Of a stretch of DNA of 64,000 bases, positions 32,360 to 41,750 are shown one piece after another. Where the stretch lies: positions 151,812 to 215,811 of the forward strand of contig JAGQON010000001.1 in NCBI GenBank assembly GCA_020427395.1, read 5' to 3'. Position numbers and translations under genes: made by a program. Position 1 is the stretch's first letter. Each line of letters begins with the position of its first letter. This stretch comes from Phycisphaerales bacterium. GTDB lineage: Bacteria > Planctomycetota > Phycisphaerae > Phycisphaerales > UBA1924. The notes under the pieces were generated by a model. That model was not told the origin of the DNA. It saw only the letters and a program-made list of their open reading frames with translations, and did no database searches.

Positions 32360-33154
32360 ATGCCCGAGCCCACCCTGCAAACCCAGATCCCAGATACCTC
32401 CAAGCCCGCGTGGGTGGATCAGGAACTCGATTCGCTGCACGAGAACAGCGAAAAGCATGAGAAGGTCCGTGCGATGTTCAACGCCATCGCCCGCTCCTAC
32501 GACCTCAACAACCGCCTCCATTCCCTGTGGCGAGATACAGCCTGGCGGAAACGAGCTGTCCTTGAGGCCCAAGTCCAGCCCGGCGATCGAGTCCTCGACT
32601 GCGCCTGCGGCACCGGCGACCTGACCCAGGCCTTCGCCCGTTATTCGCGAGCCGAGCACATCGTGGGCAGCGACTACACGCCCAACATGCTCGAAATTGC
32701 GCGTCACAAACGCGAGCACCTGCACAACCGGTTGCAGGAACGAATCGAGTACCAGCAGGCCGATGCCCAGCAGCTGCCATTTGAAGACCAATCCTTCAAT
32801 GTGGTCTCCATCGCCTTCGGCATCCGCAATGTCCAGGACCCCGACAAGGCGATGGGGGAGTTCTTCCGCGTGCTCAAGCCGGGCGGTCGACTCATGATCC
32901 TTGAGTTCGGGCAGCCCAGCTTCCCGCCCATGCGGTGGTTCAATACCTTCTATTGCGGCACCATCATGCCCAGAACCGCCACCTGGATCGCCCGCGATAC
33001 TTCCGGGGCGTACAAGTATCTCCCACGATCGGTGTCCTCCTTTAAGTCCCGAAATGAGATGCACCAGGCCTGCCGCACCGCCGGCTTCGACCAGATCTGG
33101 TCCAAGCCCCTCACGATGGGCATCTGCAATCTCTACCGCGCGATCAAGCCCTGA
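32360..33154 (+). CDS. ubiE: Ubiquinone/menaquinone biosynthesis methyltransferase
   Basis: 264 residues. C-methyltransferase with VRAMFNAIARSYDLNNRLHS at the N-terminus, SAM motif DRVLDCACGTGDLTQAF, ADAQQLPFEDQSFNVVSIAFGI, and the family signature LKPGGRLMILEFGQPS. It catalyses the last carbon methylation of menaquinone (or ubiquinone). Planctomycetes use menaquinone, so MenG activity is expected. The ATG at 32360 (MPEPTLQ) was chosen; an upstream ATG at 32336 is possible. It is divergent from the M48 gene. Confidence 0.93.
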   Translation: MPEPTLQTQIPDTSKPAWVDQELDSLHENSEKHEKVRAMFNAIARSYDLNNRLHSLWRDTAWRKRAVLEAQVQPGDRVLDCACGTGDLTQAFARYSRAEHIVGSDYTPNMLEIARHKREHLHNRLQERIEYQQADAQQLPFEDQSFNVVSIAFGIRNVQDPDKAMGEFFRVLKPGGRLMILEFGQPSFPPMRWFNTFYCGTIMPRTATWIARDTSGAYKYLPRSVSSFKSRNEMHQACRTAGFDQIWSKPLTMGICNLYRAIKP

Positions 33155-33219
33155 TCCTTCGTTTCTGGGGCAATCCACCTCCGAACGCCACCCGATCGCG
33201 CAAGCTTCGACCCCACACA

Positions 33220-33262
33220 TTCTCGGACCCATATCGCGCATCGGACCATGATGGTCCGAGAA
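33220..33262 (+). promoter_or_regulatory. Nested inverted repeats with alternative pairings
   Basis: TTCTCGGACC (33220-33229) is complementary to GGTCCGAGAA (33253-33262), while CGGACCAT-G-ATGGTCCG (33242-33258) is itself a perfect palindrome that uses the same right arm. The two structures are mutually exclusive, as in attenuators. No T tract follows, so it is not a standard terminator. It lies between ubiE and the B12-binding-domain gene. Confidence 0.45.
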
Positions 33263-33305
33263 GAACACCACACAGACCCCCGCAAACGGGTCAAGGGGTA
33301 CACAC

Positions 33306-33377
33306 ATGTTTTCTCTTTGCGGTGCTCCTGATCCGATTGTCATCTGCTCGATAGCTCTCGGCACAGCCGCGGCGTGA
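33306..33377 (+). CDS. Candidate 23-residue leader peptide
   Basis: ATG at 33306 preceded by AAGGGG at 7 bp spacing opens 23 codons beginning MFSLCGAPDPIVICSIALG and ending in Ala. It stops 65 bp before the B12-binding-domain gene and follows the nested inverted repeats. A strong ribosome-binding site is unusual in this window. It could be a leader peptide, or chance. Confidence 0.3.
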   Translation: MFSLCGAPDPIVICSIALGTAAA

Positions 33378-33442
33378 TACGCGGCCACACACAACCTACT
33401 CCCGCAATCTCGTGCGGGGCATGCCACTTCGGAGTTTTCACC

Positions 33443-34183
33443 ATGAGCGCAGAGATCCTGATCGAACGCCTGTTCGAGTCCCTCATCTCAGGGGATCGCC
33501 AGTACGCCCGCACCATCGTCCAGGAACAGGTCAAGGCCGGGGTCACCCAGGAGATCCTCCTGACCGATCTCTTCTGGCCCACCTACGAGCTGGTCGAGCG
33601 TCTCCACCGCGAAGATCAGATCACCACGCTCGCACACAACATGGCATCACGCCTCCTGCGCGTCCTCGTCGACCAGAGCTCGCGTGAACTCATCGCCACA
33701 TCAGATGCACCCCCGCTCGGACGGCGCGTCTTCGCATGCTGCGGCCCGTCCGAAGGCTCAGAACTCGGTGGACAGATGGCCGTCGATCTGCTCGAGGCCG
33801 CGGGCTTCGAGGTCCAGTTCGCCGGCGGCGGGCTGCCCATCGACGAGATCCGTGCCACGGTTCAAGAGCAGAAGCCCCACGCCCTGCTCATGTTCTGCTC
33901 GGAACCCAGCGACCTGCCTGACATCCGCGTGCTCATCGACTCGCTCCACGAGATCGGCGCTTGCCCGCACACCCAGATCGTAGTCGGTGGGGGGGTCTTC
34001 AACCGGGCCGAGGGTCTGGCCGAGGAAATCGGTGCCGACCTCTGGGCAACCCATCCGCTCGAACTTGTCGATCGCATGATCGATGAAGCCACCGTCCGCG
34101 CCACCGAGGACCAGCGCACCGTCGGACGCACCCGCAAGGTCACCACCAGCAAGCCCGCCAAGACCACCGCTCGGGCGGCCTGA
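33443..34183 (+). CDS. B12-binding-domain protein without the axial histidine
   Basis: 246 residues. The N-terminal helical cap (residues 1-80, AEILIERLFESLISGDRQYA, then LTDLFWPTYELVERLHREDQ) resembles the cap of corrinoid proteins and B12 photoreceptors. The Rossmann-like domain follows: RRVFACCGPSEGSELGGQMA, AAGFEVQFAGGGLP, and VVGGGVFNRAEG. The canonical DxHxxG becomes EGSELG, so the lower-ligand His is Ser. It may bind B12 base-on or not at all. The basic, Thr-rich tail (TVGRTRKVTTSKPAKTT) could contact DNA or another protein. It stands alone before a strong terminator. Confidence 0.7.
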   Translation: MSAEILIERLFESLISGDRQYARTIVQEQVKAGVTQEILLTDLFWPTYELVERLHREDQITTLAHNMASRLLRVLVDQSSRELIATSDAPPLGRRVFACCGPSEGSELGGQMAVDLLEAAGFEVQFAGGGLPIDEIRATVQEQKPHALLMFCSEPSDLPDIRVLIDSLHEIGACPHTQIVVGGGVFNRAEGLAEEIGADLWATHPLELVDRMIDEATVRATEDQRTVGRTRKVTTSKPAKTTARAA

Positions 34184-34219
34184 TCCATACCACCTGAAAC
34201 CACAAGCATCATCTGCCTC

Positions 34220-34255
34220 CGCCCCGGCGTCTCACACGACGCCGGGGCGTTTTTT
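34220..34255 (+). terminator. Rho-independent terminator
   Basis: Perfect 12-bp stem CGCCCCGGCGTC / GACGCCGGGGCG with loop TCACAC, followed by six T. It ends the B12-binding-domain transcript. Confidence 0.95.
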
Positions 34256-34425
34256 CGTCAACTCATGCTCGGGCTGAGTGATTCCAAGGCTCAGAACGGG
34301 CTTGCGGGCTCAGAAATCGTCCAAAATTCACCCCAATCCGACCAGAGAAGCCCAGATTCTCACGCAACCGCTCCTCTTCGCCGTGGTATAGTCAGTAGGC
34401 AGAGTCACTCTCCGAGGCGGTATCC

Positions 34426-35010
34426 ATGGACCGAAACGAAGAAAGAGCACTGATCGAACGCGCCATCGCCGGCGAACGCCAAGCGGCGGGCGATCTCATC
34501 CGTGCCCACCAGCGCTCGGTCTACGCCTACATCCTCCGCATGTCCGGACGCCCCGATGTGGCCGAAGACATCGTGCAGGAGGCCTTCGTGCGTGTGCTCG
34601 GCAACCTGCACCGCTTCGATTTCCGTTTCCGCTTCTCCACCTGGCTCTTTACCATTGCCCGCCGGCTCTACATGAACGCGATGGCCAAGAACCGCCCCGC
34701 CTACGACACCGATTTCGTCGGCTCGATGGGCAGCCCCGCAGGCCCGGGCGAGCAAGCCGTCTACACCGACGAACGAAGCCAGGTGCAACAGGACGCGATC
34801 CAAACGGCGCTCATGTCGCTCAGCGAAGAGCAACGAGAGATCATCGTACTCTTCCACCAGCTCGACTGGCCCATCTCGCTCATCGCCTCGCACCTCGACA
34901 TGCCCGAGGGCACGATCAAGAGCCACCTGCACCGCGGCCGCAAACGCCTGCGTGTACTCTTCAAGGACCAATCGGCGCTCGCCCTCAAACTTGAGGGGGT
35001 CGCCCAATGA
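34426..35010 (+). CDS. ECF-type RNA polymerase sigma factor
   Basis: 194 residues. Region 2: HQRSVYAYILRMSGRPDVAE, DIVQEAFVRVL and RFRFSTWLFTIARRLYMN; region 4: LSEEQREIIVLFHQLDWPIS, IASHLDMPEGTIKSHLHRGR. It directs transcription of a regulon, probably including its own operon. The ATG at 34426 follows GAGGCGGTATCC, and a TATAGT element lies at 34387-34392. It overlaps the anti-sigma candidate by 4 bases. Confidence 0.92.
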   Translation: MDRNEERALIERAIAGERQAAGDLIRAHQRSVYAYILRMSGRPDVAEDIVQEAFVRVLGNLHRFDFRFRFSTWLFTIARRLYMNAMAKNRPAYDTDFVGSMGSPAGPGEQAVYTDERSQVQQDAIQTALMSLSEEQREIIVLFHQLDWPISLIASHLDMPEGTIKSHLHRGRKRLRVLFKDQSALALKLEGVAQ

Positions 35011-35810
35011 GCCACTCGCGACGGGACCATCCGGACATGCGTGATCAGTCGCCGGGTCGAATCCCCGAGTCGCTCATCGACGCGGCCATGGACGGCGAAC
35101 TCGACGCCCAGATCCAGAAAGAGATCGGGCATGCGCTGCAATACGATCCCGCGCGGCGTCAGGAGTTCCACGATACCCGAGACGCCATCAACGCCCTCCG
35201 CATGCCCATCGACATGCCGGACCTGAGCGATCGCGTGCTCGAACGGGCCAACCGCCACCGTCGTTTCATCCCGCGCAAGCTGCGCCAGCAGGTCCGCGCC
35301 GGGCGCGTCGTGATGTGCGCCGCCCTGCTCACCACCCTGCTCGCCGTCGCGGGGCTCCAGCGGATGTACCCGCGACTGACAACCATCGCCGCCCAGCAGA
35401 CGCCCGTGAGAGACATCGAGCTGGCCGTCGAACAGGACCGCAACCAGATCGTCGACAGCGTCCACAACGAGGTCGGCGCACTCCGTGCGACCATCGCTCC
35501 AGTCGCCGGGCTCTTCGATCGCCTCGACCGTCCGGGCATCAACGACGCGCGCTACGGCGTCGAGATCCGAACCGCATCGGTCGTGACTACCGAAGGCGAT
35601 CGCTTCCCAGCAGGCCAGCTCGGGACGCACGCCTACGCCGTCTACACCATCGTGAACCATCGCCCCAGCGTCTCTGGCGTGAACACCCGCCGAAGCCGCC
35701 TTGGCCTGCTCGCCGACGCACCCATGAACCGCGTCGCCCTGACAAGCTGGACCACCGAGCCCGACGCCCCGCGCGTTAAGCCCGTCGATGATCCGCTGGA
35801 CCTCCCCTGA
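35007..35810 (+). CDS. Anti-sigma factor-like membrane protein
   Basis: 267 residues. An N-terminal domain (ESLIDAAMDGELDAQIQKEI) has the look of a zinc-less anti-sigma domain, with one helix near residues 98-117 (VVMCAALLTTLLAVAGLQRM) and an extracytoplasmic part of about 145 residues. Position directly after the sigma gene with a 4-base overlap supports the role. No HxxxCxxC zinc motif is visible, so the sigma-binding mode is unclear. Followed 5 bp later by an exported-protein gene. Confidence 0.7.
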   Translation: MSHSRRDHPDMRDQSPGRIPESLIDAAMDGELDAQIQKEIGHALQYDPARRQEFHDTRDAINALRMPIDMPDLSDRVLERANRHRRFIPRKLRQQVRAGRVVMCAALLTTLLAVAGLQRMYPRLTTIAAQQTPVRDIELAVEQDRNQIVDSVHNEVGALRATIAPVAGLFDRLDRPGINDARYGVEIRTASVVTTEGDRFPAGQLGTHAYAVYTIVNHRPSVSGVNTRRSRLGLLADAPMNRVALTSWTTEPDAPRVKPVDDPLDLP

Positions 35811-35815
35811 GCACC

Positions 35816-37489
35816 ATGCTACGGCTACCCCAGAGTCTTTCCGCCTCCTCGCGCATCGCCCGGGCAGCGCGTGCACTGATTGTGTGCGCACTCACCTGCC
35901 CGCTCGCTAACGCCGAAGAGCCCGATCTGGGCGCGTTCGCTTCGCTACAGAATGTCCCCGATGTCGTCGATGCGGCGGCCGTCTTCGAGAACCCCGCCGA
36001 TGCAGTCCTGCTCAGCCCCGTGGGACGCTCGATGCGCACCATGCTCTCCTTCGCAGGCGTGTTCACACACACCGAGCACGCATGGCAGGCGCTCGCTGAC
36101 ACATTCGGGGCACCCAAGGACGACACCATCCGATCGCTGCTCAGCAAGCAGGTCATCGTCGTCTGGGACGGCTTCGAGAGCGCCGACCCCAACACCGAGA
36201 GGCTCACCGAGTCCATCGACACCCGATGGACGCTGATCTGCAAGGTCGAGCCAGAGTACCTGCGTGAGATCCGCAAATCACTCCGCCCGGTCAAACGCGA
36301 CATCGTCAGCAACCGACCCGTCTACGCCATCGAGCAAGGGCGATACCGGATCGCGCTGATCGACGCGATCGCCCCAGGCGAACCCGCCAGTGTGCTGCTC
36401 GCGCCCCGTTCCGGTGCCGATCTGCTCCACGCCGTCCTGACCCATTACGACGCGAACCAGACGCCGCCGGTGTCTTCGGTCACGCAGAACCGTGAGCCGA
36501 TGCTTGCCGAGCTCAACGCCCAGCACGCGGCCAGCGCCGACGCCACATGGACCTGTGCTTTCATCGCACGCCTTGAGATCTTCAAGCTCCTCTCCCCGGA
36601 CGACGCGCACGATCAGCCCGCACAGAACCATGTGCTCGCCGGAATCATCAAGCTCGATCAGGGTCAGCTCCGATCAACCTTCGGCACCGATGCCCCCATC
36701 GAACCCGACCTGCCCGATGCGCCCATCGAGCTGTACGAAGCGGTCGCCAACGACAGCGTACTTGCCGTCGCCAGCGCCAAATCGCCCGTCATGTTCATCT
36801 CGCACGACCAGATGTCGCTGAGCATGGGGATCTCCACCAACCCCGCCCAGCAGCAGCCCGATCCCGCACTCGACGCGCCGTTCTTTATGAGCCTCTCCGG
36901 CGGCGATGCCCAGAGCATGAGCTTGAGCGTAACACTCCGCCACCCCAAACGCGAACCCGGCGAGACCGCCCGCATGTTCGACGACGCGATGCACGACATC
37001 ATCGCCTCATACGACCCCGACCAGGCACCACGGTTCGACGGCTGCATCCCCAGCGCCGCACGCCATGTCCAGATTCAGACCCAGGCACAAGGCGACGGTA
37101 CAGATATTGCGTCGTACTCATGGCCCGGCAGCAACCCTCAGCTCGCCTGGTCCACCAGTACCGCGGGAGAGCACGATCTGACCATCGCCTGCTTCGCGCC
37201 CGATGCGATCGACGCGGACGATCAGGTCCGATCAATCACGCTCGCGTCACACGCCATCGAGGCCGCCGGCCCGCGCACATCCTCCGGCGTCCTCTTCCGT
37301 GCCAGCATCCTGCCCGAGGAGGCGATGCGCATCATCGATGACCCCTCGATCGCAGACCTCGCGCTCGCCAAGCTCGTCCGTCAGCTCAACATCGAGCTGC
37401 GCCGCGGCGTCCACGCACCCATGCGTGGCAGCCTCAGGATCCAGTTCAGCGAGCACGCCAGCAAGCCCAGGCTCGGCACGGACAACTAG
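35816..37489 (+). CDS. Exported protein of unknown function in the sigma operon
   Basis: 557 residues. Signal peptide ARALIVCALTCPLANAEEPD; a long soluble chain with two similar-looking halves, no Cys pairs and no membrane segment at the C-terminus. Recognisable fragments are VVWDGFESADPNTERLTESI, RWTLICKVEPEYLREIRKSL and LTHYDANQTPPVSSV, none of them tied to a family I know. It may be the output or sensor of the sigma/anti-sigma pair. Confidence 0.6.
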   Translation: MLRLPQSLSASSRIARAARALIVCALTCPLANAEEPDLGAFASLQNVPDVVDAAAVFENPADAVLLSPVGRSMRTMLSFAGVFTHTEHAWQALADTFGAPKDDTIRSLLSKQVIVVWDGFESADPNTERLTESIDTRWTLICKVEPEYLREIRKSLRPVKRDIVSNRPVYAIEQGRYRIALIDAIAPGEPASVLLAPRSGADLLHAVLTHYDANQTPPVSSVTQNREPMLAELNAQHAASADATWTCAFIARLEIFKLLSPDDAHDQPAQNHVLAGIIKLDQGQLRSTFGTDAPIEPDLPDAPIELYEAVANDSVLAVASAKSPVMFISHDQMSLSMGISTNPAQQQPDPALDAPFFMSLSGGDAQSMSLSVTLRHPKREPGETARMFDDAMHDIIASYDPDQAPRFDGCIPSAARHVQIQTQAQGDGTDIASYSWPGSNPQLAWSTSTAGEHDLTIACFAPDAIDADDQVRSITLASHAIEAAGPRTSSGVLFRASILPEEAMRIIDDPSIADLALAKLVRQLNIELRRGVHAPMRGSLRIQFSEHASKPRLGTDN

Positions 37490-37492
37490 GGC

Positions 37493-38476
37493 TTACTCCG
37501 CCTCAGCCGTCGCCAGGTCACGCACAGCAACCTCCAACGCATCGACCACGCCAGCCATCCGATCAAAGTCGAGCGTATCGATCGTGTCGCTGGGCATGTG
37601 ATAGTGGGGGGTCCTGAACTCGCTGGTGTCCGTGATCATCACCGCGTTGTACCCCGCGAGCCAGTAGTTGCCGTGATCGCTCCGCCAGATCGCGCTGACC
37701 ATCGCCGGCAGCGCCGCCGCGACCACATTGGCCCGCTCGCTCGACCGCATCGACGCCGCGATCGCATCGATCAAGCCACGGTCCTCAAAGCGACCGACCA
37801 CGCCGATGTAATCGCCCGTGTCGGGAAGATCCATGCCCAGCCGCGCCGCCATCGCCTGATCGAACGGGTACCGCTGCGAGCCCGGCGTCTCGTCGTAGTA
37901 CCCGAGCATCTCCAGCGACATCATCGCCACGATCTTCTCGTTGCGGTTCTGCGCGTTGCGAGCGCTGACAAAGCTCCCCATCAGCCCGCCAGCGCTATTG
38001 CTGTTCTCCTCGTTGGTATAGCCCACCCAGCGCACCGTGCGATCCATCGGACTACCCGCGAACCGCCGAGCGAGCTCGAGCATCGCCGCCACGCCAGACG
38101 CGTTGTCGTCCGCGCCGGGCGTGTTCACCTCCGCGTCGTAGTGCGCACCGATCACAATAATCTCGTCTGGGCGGCTCGTGCCACGCAGTTCCGCGAAGAC
38201 ATTGAACCCACGCTGCTCATCGGTGTCATCCACCTGCTCCAGGTCCGCCTCATAGCCCATCATCGCCAGCCGCATCCCGACCCAGAGCCCAGCATCGTTG
38301 AGCACACCCCGGTTGCGGGCATTGCGCTGCGCAAAGTCGACACTCAGGGCCTGCACATCAGCTCGCAGCCGATCCTGTGTGCTCCGCACTACATCCGTAC
38401 GCGTCGGAACGCGGGCACCGCTTGTGCAGCCGACAAGAAACAAGGACACGATGATCAGTGGAAGGATTTGTCTCAT
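37493..38476 (-). CDS. M28 family zinc peptidase (lipoprotein)
   Basis: 327 residues. Signal LIIVSLFLVGC gives a lipoprotein. Zinc-site residues: VIGAHYDAEVNTPGADDNAS (His and bridging Asp), YTNEENSNSAGG (catalytic Glu and Glu ligand region), and YHMPSDTIDTLDFDRM (final His). M28 enzymes are aminopeptidases or glutaminyl cyclase-like. It lies 32 bp after the DUF2202 gene on the same strand and could share its mRNA. It converges with the sigma-operon protein. Confidence 0.9.
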   Translation of the reverse strand: MRQILPLIIVSLFLVGCTSGARVPTRTDVVRSTQDRLRADVQALSVDFAQRNARNRGVLNDAGLWVGMRLAMMGYEADLEQVDDTDEQRGFNVFAELRGTSRPDEIIVIGAHYDAEVNTPGADDNASGVAAMLELARRFAGSPMDRTVRWVGYTNEENSNSAGGLMGSFVSARNAQNRNEKIVAMMSLEMLGYYDETPGSQRYPFDQAMAARLGMDLPDTGDYIGVVGRFEDRGLIDAIAASMRSSERANVVAAALPAMVSAIWRSDHGNYWLAGYNAVMITDTSEFRTPHYHMPSDTIDTLDFDRMAGVVDALEVAVRDLATAEAE

Positions 38477-38508
38477 GCCATCATCGTACCCGAATCAGAC
38501 AGGGAAGA

Positions 38509-39195
38509 TCAGCCACCCATGGAGCGTCCGGAGCCCTGACGACTTCCCTGCCCGCCGCCCATGCCTCCCCGCTCGCGTGGGCTGCCCGCGATCGAATCAA
38601 ACTCATCCTGCGTGAGGTACTGGGACTCATACGCGGCCCCTTGTGCCTTGAGAGCCGCGGCGAATGCACGCAGATGGTTCCGAGTCGCCCGCTGCAGGTT
38701 GCCAAGTACCCGTTCAATCGATTCGTCCTCTGCCTGCGCCACCGCCTGGCGAAGATCAGTGAGATCGAGTTCTTCGATCAGAGCGCCTACACGCAACGCC
38801 TCGACACGCGACACCGACCCACGCTCGATCAGCTGGGCATAGAGCTTCGCGTACCGCTCGCTGGTGAACACGCCGCGTGTGTCGTCCTTGATCGGGTCCT
38901 CAATCCCGAAGCGGTCCAACAGCCCCTTCATGGCCTCCAGGTGCCGCTTCTCTGATTCCGCGATCCCGAACGCCGGCTCATCCCACTTCTCCCCAAGCGT
39001 GAGGTACACATCCCGAGCCAGCTTCTCCTCCTCGCGCATGGCAACGAGTGTGTCGATCATCGCCTGATCGAGCCCTGCCGCCGCCTGCACGCTCGGCTCA
39101 CCCGCGCAGAGCGAGCAACCACCGCCCGGCCCAGCGAGCGACATCGAAGTCAATGAGACGAGTGATCCGAGTGCGATGAGCTGCATGGTGCGCAT
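38509..39195 (-). CDS. DUF2202 ferritin-like exported protein
   Basis: 228 residues. Signal peptide MQLIALGSLVSLTSMSLAGP; the DUF2202 core begins LVAMREEEKLARDVYLTLGE, with FGIAESEKRHLEAMKGLLDR and further helices forming a four-helix bundle with Glu/His metal-ligand positions. The tail is Gly/Ser/Arg-rich (GGMGGGQGSRQGSGRSMGG). Metal use is inferred from the ferritin-like fold. It probably has its own promoter near the palindrome at 39301. Confidence 0.85.
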   Translation of the reverse strand: MRTMQLIALGSLVSLTSMSLAGPGGGCSLCAGEPSVQAAAGLDQAMIDTLVAMREEEKLARDVYLTLGEKWDEPAFGIAESEKRHLEAMKGLLDRFGIEDPIKDDTRGVFTSERYAKLYAQLIERGSVSRVEALRVGALIEELDLTDLRQAVAQAEDESIERVLGNLQRATRNHLRAFAAALKAQGAAYESQYLTQDEFDSIAGSPRERGGMGGGQGSRQGSGRSMGG

Positions 39196-39245
39196 GGCGT
39201 TCCCTTCGTATACGTCTCCTGCCGGGCGTCATCTATTCAACGCAT

Positions 39246-39267
39246 AAAAAACTCCGCAATTGCGGAG
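39246..39267 (-). terminator. Rho-independent terminator
   Basis: CTCCGCAA/TTGCGGAG (39252-39267) followed on the minus strand by six T. It ends the transcript of the small membrane protein upstream. Confidence 0.7.
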
Positions 39268-39300
39268 CAGGGTACCAAGTCGTTGAAAAGAACTCAGTTG

Positions 39301-39315
39301 GACAGACGGTCTGTC
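39301..39315. promoter_or_regulatory. Perfect 15-bp palindrome GACAGAC-G-GTCTGTC
   Basis: A 7+1+7 palindrome between the small membrane-protein stop (39319) and the terminator at 39267. Its length and symmetry suit a repressor operator, but no promoter is evident next to it. It could also assist termination. Confidence 0.35.
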
Positions 39316-39318
39316 TAT

Positions 39319-39546
39319 TCACTCATCAACGGGGACCGTCGCTTCACGCACCCGGCAGGAGCACCGACGCGAGCCCTGCGAGGTGAACAACACCGTATTC
39401 GTGGCAATCACGCCACCCATGATGGCGATGAAGCTCGCGTCGTTCATCTTCCCAAACAACGCGATCGTAATCAGCAGGGCCGCCATGGCCAGGTTGATAC
39501 CGATGCCCGCCGCGTAGGTCGATTTCCGGTTGTTCTCGCATGCCAT
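39319..39546 (-). CDS. Small membrane protein, two transmembrane helices
   Basis: 75 residues, begins MACENNRKSTYAAGIG. Two helices (GINLAMAALLITIALFG and FIAIMGGVIATNTVLF) with a short loop, then a Cys/Arg-rich tail (RRCSCRVREATVPVD). A GAGGATACTCAT ribosome-binding site precedes the ATG, and a terminator follows the gene. No known family. Confidence 0.6.
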   Translation of the reverse strand: MACENNRKSTYAAGIGINLAMAALLITIALFGKMNDASFIAIMGGVIATNTVLFTSQGSRRCSCRVREATVPVDE

Positions 39547-39631
39547 ATGAGTATCCTCGCAGTCCAGTTTCCTGCACGGTCTACCGGTACGCACCGCTCC
39601 GGTTGCAGATCCTACTGGCGTGGAGGTCCGA

Positions 39632-41542
39632 TTATGCGTTGGCCTTCGACTTCTCCTGGCGGGCCGCACGCTTGCGCATCGCCTCGCTCAGCTCGACCTT
39701 GCGGATGCGGATCGACTTGGGAGTCAGCTCCACCAACTCGTCGTCCTCGATGTACTCCAGCGCCTGCTCGAGCGAAAGCTCTTTGGGCTGCTTGAGGGTC
39801 ACCGTCGCGTCCTTGTTGGCACTCCGCATGTTGTCGAGACGCTTCACGCGGGCCGCGTTTACCTCGATGTCGTTGCCGCGGTTGTGCTCGCCCACGACCT
39901 GACCCGCGTAGATCTTGTCGCCCGGGCGGACCATCATCACGCCGCGCTCGTGCAGGTTCTCCACCGCGTAGCTCGTCACTTGACCGGCCTCGGTCGAGAT
40001 CATCACGCCCGCGTGCCGCGTAGGACGCTCGCCCGTCACCGGCACGAACTCGAGGAAGGTGTGGTGCATGATCGCCTCGCCCTGCGTCGCCGTCAGCACA
40101 CGCCCACGCATGCCGATGAGCGCCCGCGATGTGATCTTGAACACGCAGTGTGTCATGCCGTCGCCACGCTGGTCGATCTTGACGATCTCGCCCTTGCGCT
40201 CACCGACGATCTGCATCACGCTGCCCACCGTGGCGTCGGGCGCATCGATCACGAGTTCCTCCAGCGGCTCGCACTTCACGCCGTCGATCACGCGTTCGAT
40301 CACGATCGGGCGACCCACGGCCAGCTCGAACCCCTCGCGACGCATCGTCTCGAGCAGGATGCCAAGGTGCAAAAGACCACGCCCTGACACGATGAACTCA
40401 TCCATCGTGCGCCCGGGCTCAACCCGCAGCGCCACATTGTGCTCCAGCTCACGCTCAAGGCGCGACTTGATCTGACGCGAGGTCACATACTCGCCCTCGT
40501 TACCAGCGAACGGCGAATCGTTGACTCGGAACGCCATCGAGATGGTCGGCTCGTCGATCACCACCTCGTCCATCGCCTCGGGGTGATCCGGATCACAAAT
40601 GGTGTCACCGATATCCAGCTCGCCCAGGCCCGAGATGGCGCAGAGGTCGCCGGCGCCGATGTACTCCCGCGCGACCTTGCCCAATCCCTCAAAGCCCTCG
40701 AGCGTGCCGATCTTGGCGCGAACCTCTTTGGTCTTCCCGCCCTCGAGATGCTTGACGATCACCACGGGTTGCCCAGCATGCAGCGTGCCCTGAAAGATAC
40801 GCCCCACACCGATTCGCCCGACATACTCGCTGAAGCCCAGCGTGGTGATCTGCATGCGCAGCGGCTTCTCGATGTACACATCAGGGTGCGGCACATGCTT
40901 CACGATCGCCTCGAACACCGGCTGCAGGCTCGTGCCCTTGCTCGTGCCGTCCCACTCATCCAGCGCCCAGCCGTCACGCGCCGATGCGTACACCACCGGG
41001 AAGTCCAGCGCGTCGTCGCCGGCGCCGAGCGCCACCAGCAGGTCGAACACCTCGCCGATCACCCGGTCAGGATCCCCGTCCGGGCGATCGCACTTGTTGA
41101 TCACCACCAGCGGCTTGAGCTTGTTCTCCAGCGCCTTGCCCAGCACAAACCGTGTCTGCGGCATCGGTCCCTCGTAGGCGTCGACAACCAAAATGCACCC
41201 GTCGGCCATCTGCAGCACACGCTCCACCTCGCCGCCGAAGTCCGCGTGCCCGGGCGTATCGATGATGTTGATGCGATAGTCGGTATCGTCGGCCGCGTGG
41301 TAGTTCACCGCGCAGTTCTTCGACAGGATGGTGATACCGCGTTCCCGTTCCAGATCGTTGCTGTCCAGGATCAGCCCGTGCTGCCCACCCTCCAGCTTCT
41401 CAAGCTCGCCCGCACGAAAGTTGCCCGACTGCTTGAGCAGGTTGTCCACGAGCGTCGTCTTGCCGTGGTCAACGTGGGCGATGATGGCGACATTACGCAG
41501 CGACGCGATGTCGCTGCTCGATTCATGACGGATGGCTGCCAT
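39632..41542 (-). CDS. typA: Ribosome-associated GTPase TypA/BipA
   Basis: 636 residues. Translation-factor GTPase with [15 protein letters not shown] (G1), RGITILSKN (G2), [16 protein letters not shown] (G3), NKCDRPDGD (G4), and the TypA-specific C-terminal domain ([40 protein letters not shown]). It acts on ribosomes in stress response and assembly. Start at 41542 (MAAIRHESS). The gene is single, divergent from a PEP-CTERM gene. Confidence 0.97.
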   Translation of the reverse strand: MAAIRHESSSDIASLRNVAIIAHVDHGKTTLVDNLLKQSGNFRAGELEKLEGGQHGLILDSNDLERERGITILSKNCAVNYHAADDTDYRINIIDTPGHADFGGEVERVLQMADGCILVVDAYEGPMPQTRFVLGKALENKLKPLVVINKCDRPDGDPDRVIGEVFDLLVALGAGDDALDFPVVYASARDGWALDEWDGTSKGTSLQPVFEAIVKHVPHPDVYIEKPLRMQITTLGFSEYVGRIGVGRIFQGTLHAGQPVVIVKHLEGGKTKEVRAKIGTLEGFEGLGKVAREYIGAGDLCAISGLGELDIGDTICDPDHPEAMDEVVIDEPTISMAFRVNDSPFAGNEGEYVTSRQIKSRLERELEHNVALRVEPGRTMDEFIVSGRGLLHLGILLETMRREGFELAVGRPIVIERVIDGVKCEPLEELVIDAPDATVGSVMQIVGERKGEIVKIDQRGDGMTHCVFKITSRALIGMRGRVLTATQGEAIMHHTFLEFVPVTGERPTRHAGVMISTEAGQVTSYAVENLHERGVMMVRPGDKIYAGQVVGEHNRGNDIEVNAARVKRLDNMRSANKDATVTLKQPKELSLEQALEYIEDDELVELTPKSIRIRKVELSEAMRKRAARQEKSKANA

Positions 41543-41750
41543 GGGTGGTTCCAAGTCCTTGCAGGAGAGTGATTTCGATCGCCCTGTTCCAGTGAAGCTC
41601 GATCGGGTCTGAATCGTAGCCGCCTCGTTTATCGGAGCCAGCGAAACCTGATCGACTTCCCCATCTTCCCCCACCCGCACGCACCCAACCCCACCAAGGG
41701 TCAATCCCACCAAACAGCTCGACGGACCAGCCCGGACCCCTCATCTTGCA

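Noticed and set aside
33155..33442. Cobalamin riboswitch before the B12-domain gene
   Set aside because: Only a GCCACT string near 33424 fits; the B12 box and other conserved core parts are absent.
40439..41572. 377-codon frame opposite typA on the plus strand
   Set aside because: Same reason; His/Arg/Leu-rich composition from antisense reading of a conserved GTPase.
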